A DNA stretch of 64,000 nt, taken from NCBI RefSeq assembly GCF_000247695.1, contig NW_004624748.1:1835032-1899031 (forward strand), written 5' to 3'. A program made the position numbers and the translations under genes. Source of the DNA: Heterocephalus glaber. Taxonomy: Eukaryota > Chordata > Mammalia > Rodentia > Bathyergidae. Below the pieces are notes generated by a model. It was not told where the DNA came from. It was given only the letters and a program-made list of their open reading frames with translations, and ran no database searches. Positions 12,715 through 24,867 of this stretch are shown piece after piece (positions within the stretch are counted from its first letter, which is position 1; every line of letters begins with the position of its first letter).

Positions 12715-12816
12715 TTTTTTTTTTTTTTTTTTTTTTTTTTGTGGTAGTGGGGATCGAACTCCGGACCTTGCACTTTCCAGGCAGGTGCCAGAACCACTGA
12801 GCTAAATCCCTGGCCC
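12715..12816 (-). repeat. ID-like SINE in THSD1 intron 4
   Basis: Antisense relative to the + strand and so in the sense of THSD1. The A tail is long (T run of about 25). It lies about 107 bases upstream of the exon 5 acceptor. Confidence 0.9.
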
Positions 12817-13334
12817 AAATAGATGATTCTGTGGTTAACTGGACAGCTTAAAGTGGGTATTTTCAAAGCAGCGATATCAGTATCCATATCTGTGTGTTTA
12901 GTTACAAAAATACAGCAGTTTGCTTACAAAATTCCTGAAAAAAAAGTGTATCACTACCAACAACTTCCCCACCCAAACAAGGTAACTAGTCAACCTGGTT
13001 TGTTTGAATTAGCTAAGGAAGACTTGTTAAGGGAACATTAAAGATTGTTCATGACCTATTCCCTTACAACAAGTTGAAATCTGTATTCAAAGTCAGGATT
13101 CATGGATGTCTAAGACTTGGCTCATGGAAACCTACTGAGTGGTGGTCACAATTTAGGACCTGCTGGAATAAATGAGTGAACAAACTTATAATTAAAGTAT
13201 TGATCTGCATGTTTTTCTTGATCCCAACTTGTTCCTTACTTGTAGGCTCAATCTTCAGTATTCCTGTTACTGTTTCAGCAGAAGCCAGAAAAATAACTTT
13301 GTAGTAGTCAGAATGTTATCCTACTGTATATTGT

Positions 13335-14010
13335 TTACTTTATCGTAAATAATGGTGAGCAGTGGTCAGTAAACAGTTTTATATTTTCAAGTTTATCTTT
13401 CTTTATGGCAGAGTAGTGCTCCACTATACAAAAATACCACATCTTCTTTATCCATTCATCTATTGGTGGGCATTTGGGCTGTTTCCAAGATTTAGTTATT
13501 ACAAATTGTGCCACTATAAACATGGGTGTGCGTGTATCACTGTGGTATGATGCTTTTAATTCTTTTGGGAAAATACCAAGAAGGGGAATAGCTGGTCCCA
13601 AAATGTACAATAGATATTGGGAAATGGGAAGAAAATGTTCAAGTAGGAAGGGAACAAGGGGGGTGGGTAAGGGGAGAGGGGGAAAAGAAGGAAGGGAAAA
13701 GAAAAAAAAGAGAATAAAAGGAGGGGTGGGGATTTAGCTCAGTGGTTCCACCGCCTGCCCTGCAAGTGCAAGGACCCAAATTGGATCCCGGGTACCAAAA
13801 ACAAAAAAGAGAGAGAGAATAAAAGGAAAAAATGGAAACAAAGCTTTTGTAAATAAGGAGGCAATGAGCGGTTGATGGGAAGGGGAGGGGATTGGGAGAA
13901 AAAAAGAAGAATCAAGATATATTATGTACAGGTACAAATTCCCTATGATGAATGTGATCATTATGTATATCTAAAATGTACCAATAAAATTAATAAAAAA
14001 AGAAAAAAAG
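13335..14010. mobile_element. LINE-1 fragment with inverted 5' part
   Basis: From about 13380 to 13600 the minus strand encodes L1 ORF2 C-terminal sequence (residues such as [19 protein letters not shown] and KMWYF). From about 13605 the plus strand carries an L1 3' UTR: purine-rich tract, then AAAATGTACCAATAAAATTA. Opposite orientations joined end to end are the hallmark of twin priming. A young SINE (13723-13808) is nested in the 3' UTR. I found no convincing TSD. Confidence 0.75.
13723..13808 (+). repeat. ID-like SINE
   Basis: Sense copy with A box TAGCTCAGTGG. The flanking sequence AGAATAAAAGGA occurs on both sides as a TSD. Confidence 0.9.
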
Positions 14011-14693
14011 AGGAAGGACAAATGTATTCTTTTGTACTGATTTCTCTGCATAGTTTTAGAGTCTCTGAGTTGCTTGTTCTAATTATTATAGCAGTTAAAA
14101 AAAGGAGAAAAAGATACAAGGACTGGGATTTCTGTTCTTAAAAATGGATCTCTTCTGACAACTGCAGCCAAAAAAGGTCCCCAGTAGAGGAAACACTGAA
14201 AAATCTGGGACACACCCAAGTGGGATGGCCAGGAGAGCCACAAAGAGACTCCTGTGCTCACCACCCTGCTTAGACTCTTCTTGAATTTTCTACATGAAAG
14301 CAATGTGTAGAAAATGCCAAGGTAAAATCCAAGGTTTTCACATATGATAATTTAAACATAGAATGTCTGTAGTTACATGTACCTGTGAGAAGCACGTGGG
14401 AAAATTTTTACCAAGTTGTAAAACTTCAAACTTAAAATGATTTATGTAGGTTACATCCAAATTTACCTATCAATTAAACTGATGAAAATAGATTGCTGGC
14501 AATATAATACAACACATCTTCCCCTTCTAGTATCCAGAAGCCACCTTTCTAAGCATTGTGGCCTCTGCTTTCTCATTCTCCTATTTTCAGCTGTCCACTC
14601 CCCTTCCCACCTTCTGTGTGGTGTTAATTTTGTTTAATCTTTCCTGCTCTCTCAAACTGGTCTGTCCTACAGTCTTCCAAATGACTCATCAAG

Positions 14694-14718
14694 TGCTTGC
14701 TTTGGCAGCACATATACA
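14694..14718 (+). pseudogene. U6 snRNA 5' fragment with TSD
   Basis: The 25 bases TGCTTGCTTTGGCAGCACAT plus ATACA match the 5' end of U6 snRNA with three differences; two of them are C to T at former CpG sites. Flanks AAATGACTCATCAAG (14679-14693) and AAATGAATCATCAAG (14719-14733) form a 15-bp TSD with one mismatch. It is a retroposed remnant, not a functional snRNA gene. Confidence 0.85.
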
Positions 14719-15059
14719 AAATGAATCATCAAGATGCTGATGCCACCTGAAGCTTCTGCCTTTACTTCCACCAAAACATCTAGAAACCTGAGGTCAGCTG
14801 ATGTCACCTGGTCTCATTTCTCTTTCCTCCTTGATCACCATACACCATTCAAGCCCTCCAGGAACCTGTCCTATCACCTTCTTCCCCTCGTCTCATCACC
14901 ACCAGCTCTGTGGTTCATCTCCTTGGCCAGTCCTTTGGATGCTTCCCTTACATCTTTGTAGTCTACCCCAGGGGACACTTGAGAACAACTTTTCCAGAAA
15001 GGACCCTGTGGCCTCCCTGAGCCTTTCTGGTGGAAACTCCCAGCCCTCCCTGCAGGAGG

Positions 15060-15128
15060 GCTGCAAGCTCAGAGTGGGCAATATAGTGACTTAGCAAGAC
15101 CTTCTCTTAAAAAAAAAAAAAAAAAAAA
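15060..15128 (+). repeat. B1-like 3' fragment
   Basis: GGCAATATAGTGACTTAGCAAGAC followed by a 20-nt A run, the 3' half of a B1-type element. It is directly followed by an older ID-type fragment. Confidence 0.6.
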
Positions 15129-15138
15129 GGAGGAGGAG

Positions 15139-15206
15139 GACCAGAAGTTGTAACTCAGTGAGAAGGCCCAGGTTCAATCCCCAGTATCAAACAAAACAAA
15201 ACAAAA
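15139..15206 (+). repeat. Older ID-type SINE fragment
   Basis: GTAACTCAGTGAGAAGG and GGTTCAATCCCCAGTATCA with an (ACAAA)n tail. Both internal-promoter box relics are recognisable. Confidence 0.65.
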
Positions 15207-16996
15207 CATAATCCAGATCTTATTCCTTGCTCTCCCAGCCATGTTTACAGAAAGAGGAGTCTACACTTGCTGATATATCGTTCCCACATCATCACTGATG
15301 TTACTGCCAACTACCTCCAAGATTCCAATTAAACAGCTCCTGCCAAGGTCATTAATGACTTCCTAATAGCTGAATATCCTACAGCATTGGCACTATGCAT
15401 GAAATGCCTCCTGATGCTCTCTCTCCCTCTTGGTTTCAGTGACAATACTCACATAATTTAGAGAGAAGAACATGACCTTTGAAGCCAGGGAGATCTGTCT
15501 CAACCACCTACATCTCATCAAGCCCAAGACTTATCACCTTCCCCCAGAACCTGTGCCTCCTCAGATATACCCGATCTCAGAGGAGAGGCACTGCAGCTCA
15601 TGCAGTGGCTAGTATAGAACGCTGGCTTTCATCCTTCTTGCCTATCTCACCACTGCTCACCACATCCAGAGTCTCTGCACCCTTCCCTCCCTGCATCCCC
15701 ACTGCCAGGGGTTCATTTTTCAAGTATGTCACTGCAAAACTCAACAGGCTCCTCTCTGCTGTGTCTACTCTTCCAACTTGCACTCTACACTTCTAGCCAG
15801 AGAGATCACCTGAAAACACATCTTCAAACCTTCAAGGCTCCTCAGGGTCTGGTCCCTGACAATCTGTCTGGCCTTGGTTTTCCTACCTCTCCTGGCACAT
15901 CATTCTGAAGCTACAGTGAATTCTTTACAGTTCTCCAGATATCTTTCTGTGCCATCTTCTTCCAAGTCATTCATTGCACCCTTTGCTTACCTCATTCACC
16001 TGGGTGGCACATTCTCAGCTCTCAAACTTCAGCTTAAAGATCACCTGCTCCAAGACTGGAGATGTTTCCAGCATGAACTATCACCCTTGAAAGCTTCTAT
16101 AGCAAGCTGTGGAAACCTTTATTGCTGCGGGCCCTATTTTTTAGTGTATTATACCTGTGTATGTACCTTCTGGGCTACTATATCATAAGCCTCTTCAAGT
16201 CAAGGACATGTCTTATCAATATATTCCCAATCCCAGTCTCAGTAACTTGCCCATAGTTGGTACTCAATAAACATTAGTTTAGTTAATTGACTAATTCTCT
16301 GTTTTAAAATATATCAAAATGATCAATATCCGAATACGGGTTGAACACGGTACCACAGAAATTGGATCCTCCCACTCTCATGTTGAACAGAGACAAAATT
16401 AATGCAGAGCTCCACTCAGAACTTGACATAAAAATAGTATTCTAAAGCCAAACAAAACTCTAAGCTCTCAACCAAGTAAAACAGTTCAATGCTGAAAGGG
16501 CTAAAAGATTTGTTCCCTGTCTTATCACCTCTTTTATGTGTAGTGGTGATGACGACAGTGGGTAGCAGCGCTGCTATCACACATCAAGAACTGTTCTCCC
16601 ACCTCTGTTCTCTTTTGACTCTAGCTGACTCCCTTAAATAACAGCTGGAGAAAAGCCCAAAAGCTGCTGGCCTGCCACATCTCTGCCTCACCTAGTCTTT
16701 GCTTGTTCACTTCAACTGGAGAGGCTGATGTTAAGCAGCAGGCAGATAGATCTCTACATGTTCGAGGAATGGAAAATAGGTGGAACAGGACAAAAAGGAA
16801 GACTTGGAAGAAAAGATCATATTTACTCAGGTAAGCATTTATCTGAGGCCCACTTAGTGAAGAAGTAGGGGTGTGTTTAGCACTTACTTTCTTGCTAATT
16901 AATTTATGCATCTCCAGATCCCACCTAGTATTAAAGAATTGAAATCCAAGACCATGAAATATGATCATCACATTTCCTTAAAAATGATTGCCAATT

Positions 16997-17031
16997 ATGA
17001 ATGAGATTCCCACTGCCCCTACCTACTATCC

Positions 17032-17062
<31 letters not shown>

Positions 17063-17069
17063 CGGAATC

Positions 17070-17107
<38 letters not shown>

Positions 17108-17500
17108 TGGCANNNNNNNNNNNNNNNNNNNNNNNNNNNNNNNNNNNNNNNNNNNNNNNNNNNNNNNNNNNNNNNNNNNNNNNNNNNNNNNNNNNNNNNN
17201 NNNNNNNNNNNNNNNNNNNNNNNNNNNNNNNNNNNNNNNNNNNNNNNNNNNNNNNNNNNNNNNNNNNNNNNNNNNNNNNNNNNNNNNNNNNNNNNNNNNN
17301 NNNNNACAGTGCCAGGTGGGGAGTTTGACTGGGGCGGTACACCTGTCAAACGGTAACTCAGGTGTCCTAAGGCGAGCTCAGGGAGGACAGAAAACTCCCA
17401 GGGAGCAGAAGGGCAAAAGTTCGCTTGATCTTGATTTTCAGTACGAATACAGACCATGAAAGCGGGGCCTCACGTTAATAAAAAAATAAATAAATAAATA
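16997..17500 (+). pseudogene. Retroposed 28S rRNA fragment
   Basis: Both sides of the N gap are near-identical to 28S ribosomal RNA: CTACCTACTATCCAGCGAAA and CGGGCTTGGCGGAATCAGCG on the left, GTGCCAGGTGGGGAGTTTGA and GTACGAATACAGACCATGAA on the right. The rRNA match ends near 17474 and is followed by an A-rich tail with ATAAATAAATA. A perfect 15-bp TSD (AAATGATTGCCAATT) lies at 16982-16996 and 17501-17515. The tail and TSD indicate L1-mediated retroposition into THSD1 intron 4. It is not an rDNA unit and not a functional rRNA gene. Confidence 0.93.
17113..17305. other. Assembly gap (193 N)
   Basis: Run of unknown bases inside the 28S fragment. The missing part corresponds to a GC-rich expansion segment of 28S. 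The N length may be only an estimate. Confidence 0.99.
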
Positions 17501-17515
17501 AAATGATTGCCAATT

Positions 17516-19749
17516 GCAGTTGCTGATGCCTCTCCTAGAAAGCCAGATCAGTCTTTATATAAAGGCAAAGTACTCAAAACAAGCAGCTTAGAACAAAGTC
17601 AGCTCCAGTTCCCCTAATTCAGTGGTGGCAAAGCTATGGCATGCAGAGGCCTCCCTGCCAACAAGTGAAGTCGCCCCAGCAGCCAAGCATCAGGTAATAG
17701 TTGTTTTTCTAAACTAAAATCCCAGTATTCAGGTTTAGCTGTAGTGTTGGCACTTTGCAATAAATACATGGGTTGCAGCTAGGGCACTTGGTCTCTTAAA
17801 GTTTCACCATCACAGTGGACCTAATTCCTCACTTCATGACCTTGGCCAGGCCATTTGCCTCTCCCTGTCCCAGACTTCTGTCTGTGATATGGAGACAACA
17901 GTACACAGATAGCCCTTGTAACCCCTGGTATCTCCTGGGGTTTGGTTCCAGGATTGCTATAGTCGAGTTCCTTCTATAAAATGATATAGTATTTGCACAG
18001 TACCTACACACATCCTGCCAGATACTTGAATTCATTTCTAGGTTAAATTACCTAGTACAATGTAAATGCTATGTAACTAGATGTTATACTCTACTGTTTA
18101 CAGAATGATAGGAAAAAAAGTACACATTCACCACAGACACACCTTTTTTCTGAGTATTTTCTATTCATGGTTGTTTAAATATACAAATACAGAACCTGCA
18201 GGTATAGAAGGCCAGCTATACCTATTTCTTATGTGCAAGGCACTTACAAAAATGCTCAAGATATGAACCCAGCATAATAGCTACATTGTAAAATTAGTGT
18301 GAGGCTTAAATGTGATAGTGTATTTAAAATGTTGGCATGTAAATGGTCAATTGATGGCTGAGAGTGTTTTATTCTAAAAGCACAGTAGAAGCCAGTGACA
18401 ACTGATTTTAAATTCACTTGTGTATTATAGAACTCTGGATGGGCTATCTTAATACAACATGCCATCCCAGAATTGAAAGGTGTATTTGAAGGAAGTTATC
18501 CACACAGAAGGAGTTGTGAAAAGTGAAGAGGATTTGCAGAGAAAGCAGTATGAAGTATAAGTGATGAAAGAATGGATTCAGAGTGGAGCCCAGGATATGT
18601 GAAAGAAAAGAGGCTGACTGAGGAGGACTGGGGGAAGAGCCTGAGTCCGAGGTTTCAATAAGAAGACAGAAGACAGAATAAAGTTCCTAAGATTCTGGAA
18701 TGAAGGGAATAAGGCCTATGGTATTGGTTGGAAAGACAAAATAGCAAGAAGGATTTTTTAAGACCACAGGCAGGAATACTGGATGCAATGCTGCCAGGTG
18801 TCTGAGGTTTTGGCTGAAAGATACTTTGAGATCCAAACAAAGATGAGCACCTAACTCCTCCAGATCCCAAAGGGACAAGGAACTAGGATGGCCTTTCAAT
18901 CTGGAATTTGAGAGAAGGTAGGAACTGACAGAAACTTCAGATTATCTAAGGTCAAGGCCATGGCAAGGGCCAGCCAACCAACCAGGAGTTACATATTAAG
19001 AGATGGGATGGTGTGTAGGAAGAGTAAGGAGTATTCACAACCATAACTGTGGCAAATGAATAGGGTTCAGTTCCACAAGAGAAGCCAACTTAAGTCATGT
19101 AAGCACTGCATCTATAGGCCACTGATATCACGTAGTTATTGAGTGTCTATGGGTGCATGCCTTCAAGACACTTAGAAAATGCAGGAAAGGCCAGTCCCCA
19201 TGTGATACCAAAAAGAAATATCCCTACCTCCTCCTACTGGATAGGTAGTAATGGATAAATGAAAGGGGAAAGACAGGGCGCCTTGCCCTATTTTGACAAT
19301 TAATGGTCTATATGGTCTCATTGAGCTTCTCTGGGATGACGAGGAGCGGGGGGAAGTTAAGAAAAAATATTTGTCCATTATTTTGTGGGGAAGAAGAACA
19401 GGTAGAAATAACAACAACAAAAACTCTTAGGATGAAAAAATAATTCTTCCCTACTCCATTGCTGTATTGTGAAAATTATTTAACATGTCTGAATCTTTAA
19501 TTTAGACATATTTCATTATAATTTTCCTCTTTTCCACAGTGTTAATGGCCATCACCTCAGTGTCAAGTTGGTCTCCAAGCTACTCTGTTTTAGACACAGT
19601 GAAGAATATATAGGATTGGAACAACCAACAGCAACCACAGAGCATTAATGAAGCTACTCCTGAACTCAGAGTGGTAATTCTCAGGTAAGTCTGTATTCAA
19701 TAATTCTTTTGATGGAGGCTCTGAGGAGAGATTCCCAGAGAATACCTAC
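17516..19749. other. THSD1 intron 4, 5' part
   Basis: Mostly single-copy-looking sequence. No gene, RNA or clear interspersed repeat recognised. The short open frames here carry no family signature. Confidence 0.5.
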
Positions 19750-19908
19750 CAGTACACTCCTCCAGGGAACATGAGGAGGTCTCCGAGGACGGTCCAGGAC
19801 AGCCAGGTCTGGAGGGGAAGGAAGTGAGACACACTCGGCGACGCTCTCTGACACCATCCCCACATGTGGCGCTACACTGGCTCCATGGCTGCCACAGTCC
19901 CCAAGTTT
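19750..19908 (-). CDS. THSD1: THSD1 exon 4: thrombospondin type 1 repeat
   Basis: Acceptor TATGTCCTTGCAG and donor G|GTAGGT bound a 159-nt phase 1-1 exon (53 codons, residues 342-394). It encodes one TSP1 repeat: the Trp ladder WGLWQPWSQC, the CSATCGDGVRERRRVC core and six cysteines in total, ending SCSLEEC. A symmetrical exon can be skipped without a frame shift, and human THSD1 has an isoform lacking this repeat. TSP1 repeats bind glycosaminoglycans and matrix proteins. Confidence 0.97.
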
Positions 19909-21436
19909 CTGCAAGGACATAAGTCATGCTTTTAATGCTAGTTCATCTGAGAATCAGTATTTTAACTGCACCCAAATGAAACAGCAAAACTCAAATTTCA
20001 GCCCTTCAAAAGTCAAGTAAAAACATTCCCAGAGATGTAGAAAGCTGTAGTGTTGCTCCTAAACTTAAAACAAAGAAAAGCTGTATAATTTATAAAATCT
20101 TAGCCTTTCTAGAATACAGCCCACCAGAAGGATGAAGTCACAGGACAACCAATCAGCCTTTGAAAGAAAGACAGGCTATTCCAAGTGAAGAGGGAATATA
20201 ATATTTCTTTACCTGGGACAGACTCCAGGACTGACCCACACAAGCCAGCAAGAAGAATCCATCTAGAAATGTAATGGATTACTGAAAACCTAGTGTGGCC
20301 TATGAGAACACAAAAGTCCTGAGGGAGACAAAACAAAGGAAACTGTGCCCACATGCAGGCTCTTCTCCAGAGAGTTCACCAAATGCCCACCAGAAGGACT
20401 GAGGGCATCTGTAAGACTAGACAAAGCCCCTTTACGGTAGAAGTCTGAGGATGGAAGGGACATCACTGAAAAGGGACTCAAAGCTTCACCTGGAGTCTTT
20501 TGCCCATCTCTTCCACAGACTAACAGCTTCAGCCACTGGAAAAGGCAGCAAACTCAGTCACCTAAAGAGCATCAGTTGAGACAAACTCTTGCTAGGGAAT
20601 GGAAAAACTCCTTTGCCTTTGGAGGGGAGCCTGAAATCTATTGGCCCCAGACTATTCAAGATTTTCTACATTGAGGAGAGACAGGATTATCAAGAAGGCA
20701 TCATCCCTGAAACTCAGGGACATATTTGCCTGCAATTGAGGTTGAATCAGTACAAAGGAGTATCCTCTCCTCACACCAGGCTAGGAAATAACCAAGTAGC
20801 AAATAACAACAGTCTAGTGCTGCCTGAGAGAGAAGAGCTAGAGGCAGAAATCTCTAACATGCAGGGGCAAGCCTAATGCTAAAGTCAGAACAGAAGCATA
20901 GAGAAAAACCCTCTGGCAATTCAATGCCCACTGTCAATACAAAGTAACAACAGAAAATTCTGAAATCTGAGATGAACAGAGAGTAGATGTAGCAACAGGA
21001 AAAAAAAATTCAATTTCTTACCACATTAACCCAATACCCACACTAAAGACCTACCAAAAACAGAAGTACAGTAACTCACTTCCACGCATAAATACTACTT
21101 ATCTCAGGGTCTACCATTCCAAACAAGATATAAACAATTATGAGATACACAAAAAAGCAAGGGAAAAAACAATCAAGAGACAATGTAATCAAGAGAACCA
21201 GACTCAGATATGACCCAGATATTAAGCCTATTAGAAGAAAATTAAAATAAATATGATTAATATGTTGAAGACTTTAATGGAAACGGAAAACAAGATGAAT
21301 ATAAACAGAAATTTTTATCAGAATTAGATAAAGTGAAGAATTAGGTGGAAATGTTGAAATTTAAAATCCCAGTAACAGAGACGAATGCCCTCTGCAGACT
21401 CATAATGTTGCAGAGAGGTAAGTTAATTAGATATCT

Positions 21437-22016
21437 TGTAGGCAGTTAGACAGGACCAGCCCATGAGGAGCCAACATGGAGGACAGTGGAGATACAGTCA
21501 CTGAAGGCCAAAATTATAAAAGAAGATTAAACTACCACACCCAGTAGAATGAATAGCAGTAACTGATATCCTAAATAGATATCAATCACCTGGGTGGGGG
21601 TCCAAGGTCTTAACCCAGCCTCTCCAGGAAATATCCCCGACCCCCACCCTTACTGAAAATCCTTGTATGCTTGCTACATGACTTGTCCCCCCATGTGACC
21701 CCCATTTAATCAGTATTACCTGGGTGACTGTACTTGTAATCTTATTGGTTGGTCATGGTTTTTGTCCTACCTCATGTCCACCTTGTAAATTTCCACTGGG
21801 TCTTAGTTTTGTCCCTCTTTGTACCTGGCTCACCACATGGCTTTGCTGTATAAAACATCTTTGAAAAGTGGGGTAAATGGGCAACCCACTTTCCAGTCCC
21901 TCTTCTGTCTCTCTTAGGCAGAAGCTTTCTTTCTCCTGATAAATTTTCCCTACTCTTAACCTCCATTGTTCCTAGAATTCATTCTTTAATTTTAGAGAAC
22001 ACGAACTCGTGTTTCA
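21437..22016 (+). mobile_element. Probable solo ERV LTR
   Basis: The segment begins near TGTAGGCAGTTAG and ends near CTCGTGTTTCA. It has a TATA-like GCTGTATAAAACATC near 21845 and the composition of an LTR. No internal retroviral sequence follows. The boundaries and family are inferred, and a TSD was not clear. Confidence 0.5.
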
Positions 22017-22111
22017 GGTATGTAGTAGGTTTGGAATTTACATTTCTTCCCCTATATCAATAATAGATATAGCACACCTGATGAAAGAAACATTGAACTT
22101 AAATACAGGTA

Positions 22112-22580
22112 GTGTTATGGTTTGTTTCTAGATATCCCCTCAAAGTCTCATGTGGTTATAGGTGGGACTTTTCAGAGGTGATTGGTTTTAGAGTGTGTGA
22201 TGCTAGGGTTGAGCGTGTGATGCTGGGATCAAGGATATATAATTACTAAATTAGTCCACAGATTGGTTTGACATAGTTCTGGGCAGGACTAAGGATCCCT
22301 CACGCAGGATGTAAGTGCTACCTGCTCTAATGGCAGGTAGCCTGGACAAAATATAAGGGACAGAAAGGTTGCTCATCACTTGCTCATTGCTTGCTGCCTT
22401 CTGCCTGACCTGCTTTGCCATGGACTGTTTATCTTCTCTGATGCCCCTCTGTCACACCACTCTGCCTTAGAGCCAGCTAACTATGGACTGAAACTTCTAT
22501 GAACTGTAAGCCAAATAAACCTTTTCTCCTTTAACTTTGGGTGTTGGGTATTTAGTCTTAGTAACAAAAGTAACTAAGAC
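22112..22580 (+). mobile_element. MaLR-type LTR
   Basis: Starts TGTTATGGTTTG and ends with GCCAAATAAACC...GTAACTAAGACA, the typical ends of rodent/mammalian MaLR LTRs. It is inserted into the HAL1-like relic. Confidence 0.75.
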
Positions 22581-22608
22581 AGGTAGAAATCACTCAACCT
22601 GAAATACA

Positions 22609-22955
22609 GAGTGTTATGTGTTGAATATGTTCCCCCAAAAGCACACATTAGAAATGTGATACTCAGTGCAACAGTGTTAGGACAGTGTTGGAAGCTATGA
22701 TGTAATGGGAAGTGTTTATGTTCTGAGAGCTTCACACTCATGAATGGACTACTGCTGATTATAAAAGTGCTTGAGGCATGCACTCTTTTGTCCTTCCATC
22801 TTCTCCCTGGGATGAGGCAGCAAGAAGGTCCTCACCAGATGCAGGCCCCTTGACCTTGGACTTCCTAGTTTCTAGAACTGTAAGAAAAAATCTTTATTCT
22901 TTATAAATTGCCCAATCTCAGATATTCTGTTATAACAGAACATGGTGAACTAAAA
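22609..22955 (+). mobile_element. MaLR-type LTR (MST/MLT-like)
   Basis: Starts GTGTTATGTGTTGAATATG and contains TCATGAATGGACTACTG, with the 3' TTATAACAGAACATGGTGAAC. It is adjacent to the previous LTR but diverged, so probably an independent older copy. Confidence 0.65.
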
Positions 22956-24397
22956 CAAAAGAGGATAAGTGAATAAAACAGGAGTTTGAAAAACTGGGAC
23001 AATATCAAGTAGTCTCTTATACATATAACTGAAATCTCAGGAGGAAAAGAAAGAATATGACAGAAGAAATATTTGAATAATGTCCAAAAACTCTCAAAAA
23101 TTAATGAAAGACTAAGCCATAGGTCTAACATACTCAGAAAATACCAAATAGGATAAATAGAAAAGGGTAAACAAACAAAAAACTTAAGAGATACTATTCT
23201 CAAACTTTTGAAAACCAAAAACAAACAAAAAATCTTGAAGATTCTGTTGGCTGGGTTGGGGCAAGGGTGGAAACAAATGACACAAAGAATAAAGCTGAGA
23301 ATTACAGCTGACTTCTCATCAGAAATTATACAAGCCAGAAGACAATTCAGTAGTATTTCTGAAAAGCTAAAAGAAAAAAACTAGTTAAAAAATATTTTTA
23401 AAATAAAGGTTTTTTCAGATAAAAACCTGAGAGGATTATCAGCAAGACTTTACTACAAGTCTTCAACTATAAGAAATATTAAAAAGAAATTCTTTAGCAG
23501 AAGGAATATGATACCAGACAAAAACTTGCATGTATAAAAAGAAATACAATGATGAAAATGGCTTATATAAGGTTAAACATAAAATCCATTTTTCTTATTT
23601 TTAAATGATCTAAAATATAATTGATAGCACAAACTAGAATTGTAGCAATGAGTTATGTGTTTGATAGCATGCATGAAGTAAAATGCTTGACAACTGTTAC
23701 ACAAAGAACTGCAGAAGGCTGAGGGTGTAAGAGAACTAGTCTGGCATGTGCAAGGCCCTGAGCTGTCTCAGCAATGCAAAAGCATGGGGTGGGGAGTTGA
23801 ATTTGAAGTGTACTATTTAAAAGTTTTTACATTACATGTAAAGCAAAATAATATTGGAATTTGAAGGTAGACTGAGGGTAAAGATGTATGTTATAAACCC
23901 TAGGACAACCACTAAAAACACTTTAAGGTAAAGTATACAACCATAGTAATAAAGTAAATCCTAAAAATATTCAATATAAAGAGGCAGAAGAAAGAGGAAA
24001 AAACAAAGAACTGATGGAACAAATATAAACCAAGCAAAACAGTAGGCTTTAATACAACCATTTAACAGAAACACTAAATATAAAACCAATTTAAAAATAG
24101 AATACCACACTGGATTTTTTTAAATGACCCAACTATATACTATTTAAAAGAAACACTTTACATATAAAGACATATAGAGATTAAGGATAAAAGGATAAAA
24201 GATTTATCTTGTGACCATATGAGAAAAATGGATTGACTATATTAATACCAGACAAAATACACTGCAGAACCATGGATAGAGAGGTACATAACACAATAAC
24301 AAAGGAGTCAACCTCGCAGGGAGTCTTAACAATCTTAAATGCAGATCTGCCTAACAACAGAAATTCAAAATACAAAACTGTTCCCAAACTGCCTTTT

Positions 24398-24485
24398 GTT
24401 TTTGCTTTTTGTGGTGCTGGTGATCAAACCCAAGGTCTTATACATGCTAGGAAAGCATTCCACCACTAAGCAACAAACACCAGCC
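24398..24485 (-). repeat. Older ID/tRNA-type SINE
   Basis: Antisense: GTGCTGGTGATCAAACCCAAG and CATGCTAGGAAAGCATTCCA. Confidence 0.7.
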
Positions 24486-24844
24486 AAAACAACCATCACT
24501 GATTGATAAATGCAAACTGATCTTCCAAGCAGATAAGCAATCATTGCCAGATAGAAAAACAAAATCGTTTCCTACAAAGAAATTGCCTAAGTTCCTTCTC
24601 TGTCAGCACCCATCCAGCCCCAAGTCCTATCAGGTCTTGCCAACATGAGACACCAAAACATCTACATAAAAGACTCTCTTCATCTTTCATGGACAAAAAT
24701 TTCTTATGCCGCCAAAGGTATAAAAAGCACTACAAAAACATAAGGAAAATGTGTAGGGCAGCTACATTCTCAAGAGAGCCAAGTGGTGCAGTCTTTGCAG
24801 TGAGTCATGGAATAAGTTCTTTAAAGCAATTAAGAGTCTCTGAG

Positions 24845-24867
24845 AAAAAAAAAAAAAGAAGAAAAAT
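24845..24867 (+). repeat. A-rich micro-insertion
   Basis: A 23-nt A-rich block flanked by AGTCTCTGAG at 24835-24844 and 24868-24877. It looks like a retroposon tail with no body. Confidence 0.6.

Larger units (their letters stand above)
14520..16280 (+). mobile_element. LINE-2 relic (3' part)
   Basis: Sequence typical of the L2 reverse-transcriptase region (CCAAGGTCATTAATGACTTCC near 15340) and 3' end (AGTTGGTACTCAATAAACAT near 16256). It is old and interrupted by frameshifts, by a 25-nt U6 fragment at 14694-14718 and by a B1/ID-type segment near 15060-15206. It lies in THSD1 intron 4, antisense to the gene. Confidence 0.7.
20100..24385 (+). mobile_element. Old L1/HAL1-like relic split by LTRs
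   Basis: The plus strand around 22975-23500 matches the ancient mammalian L1M/HAL1 type (for example AATTACAGCTGACTTCTCAT and AGAAATTATACAAGCCAGAA). Similar A-rich sequence continues to about 24385 and probably back to about 20100. It is interrupted by a solo LTR (about 21437-22016) and two MaLR-type LTRs (22112-22955). No intact frame remains. It lies in THSD1 intron 3. The left boundary is uncertain. Confidence 0.6.

Noticed and set aside
17019..17457. Open frames across the N gap
   Set aside because: They are translations of the 28S pseudogene and undefined bases.
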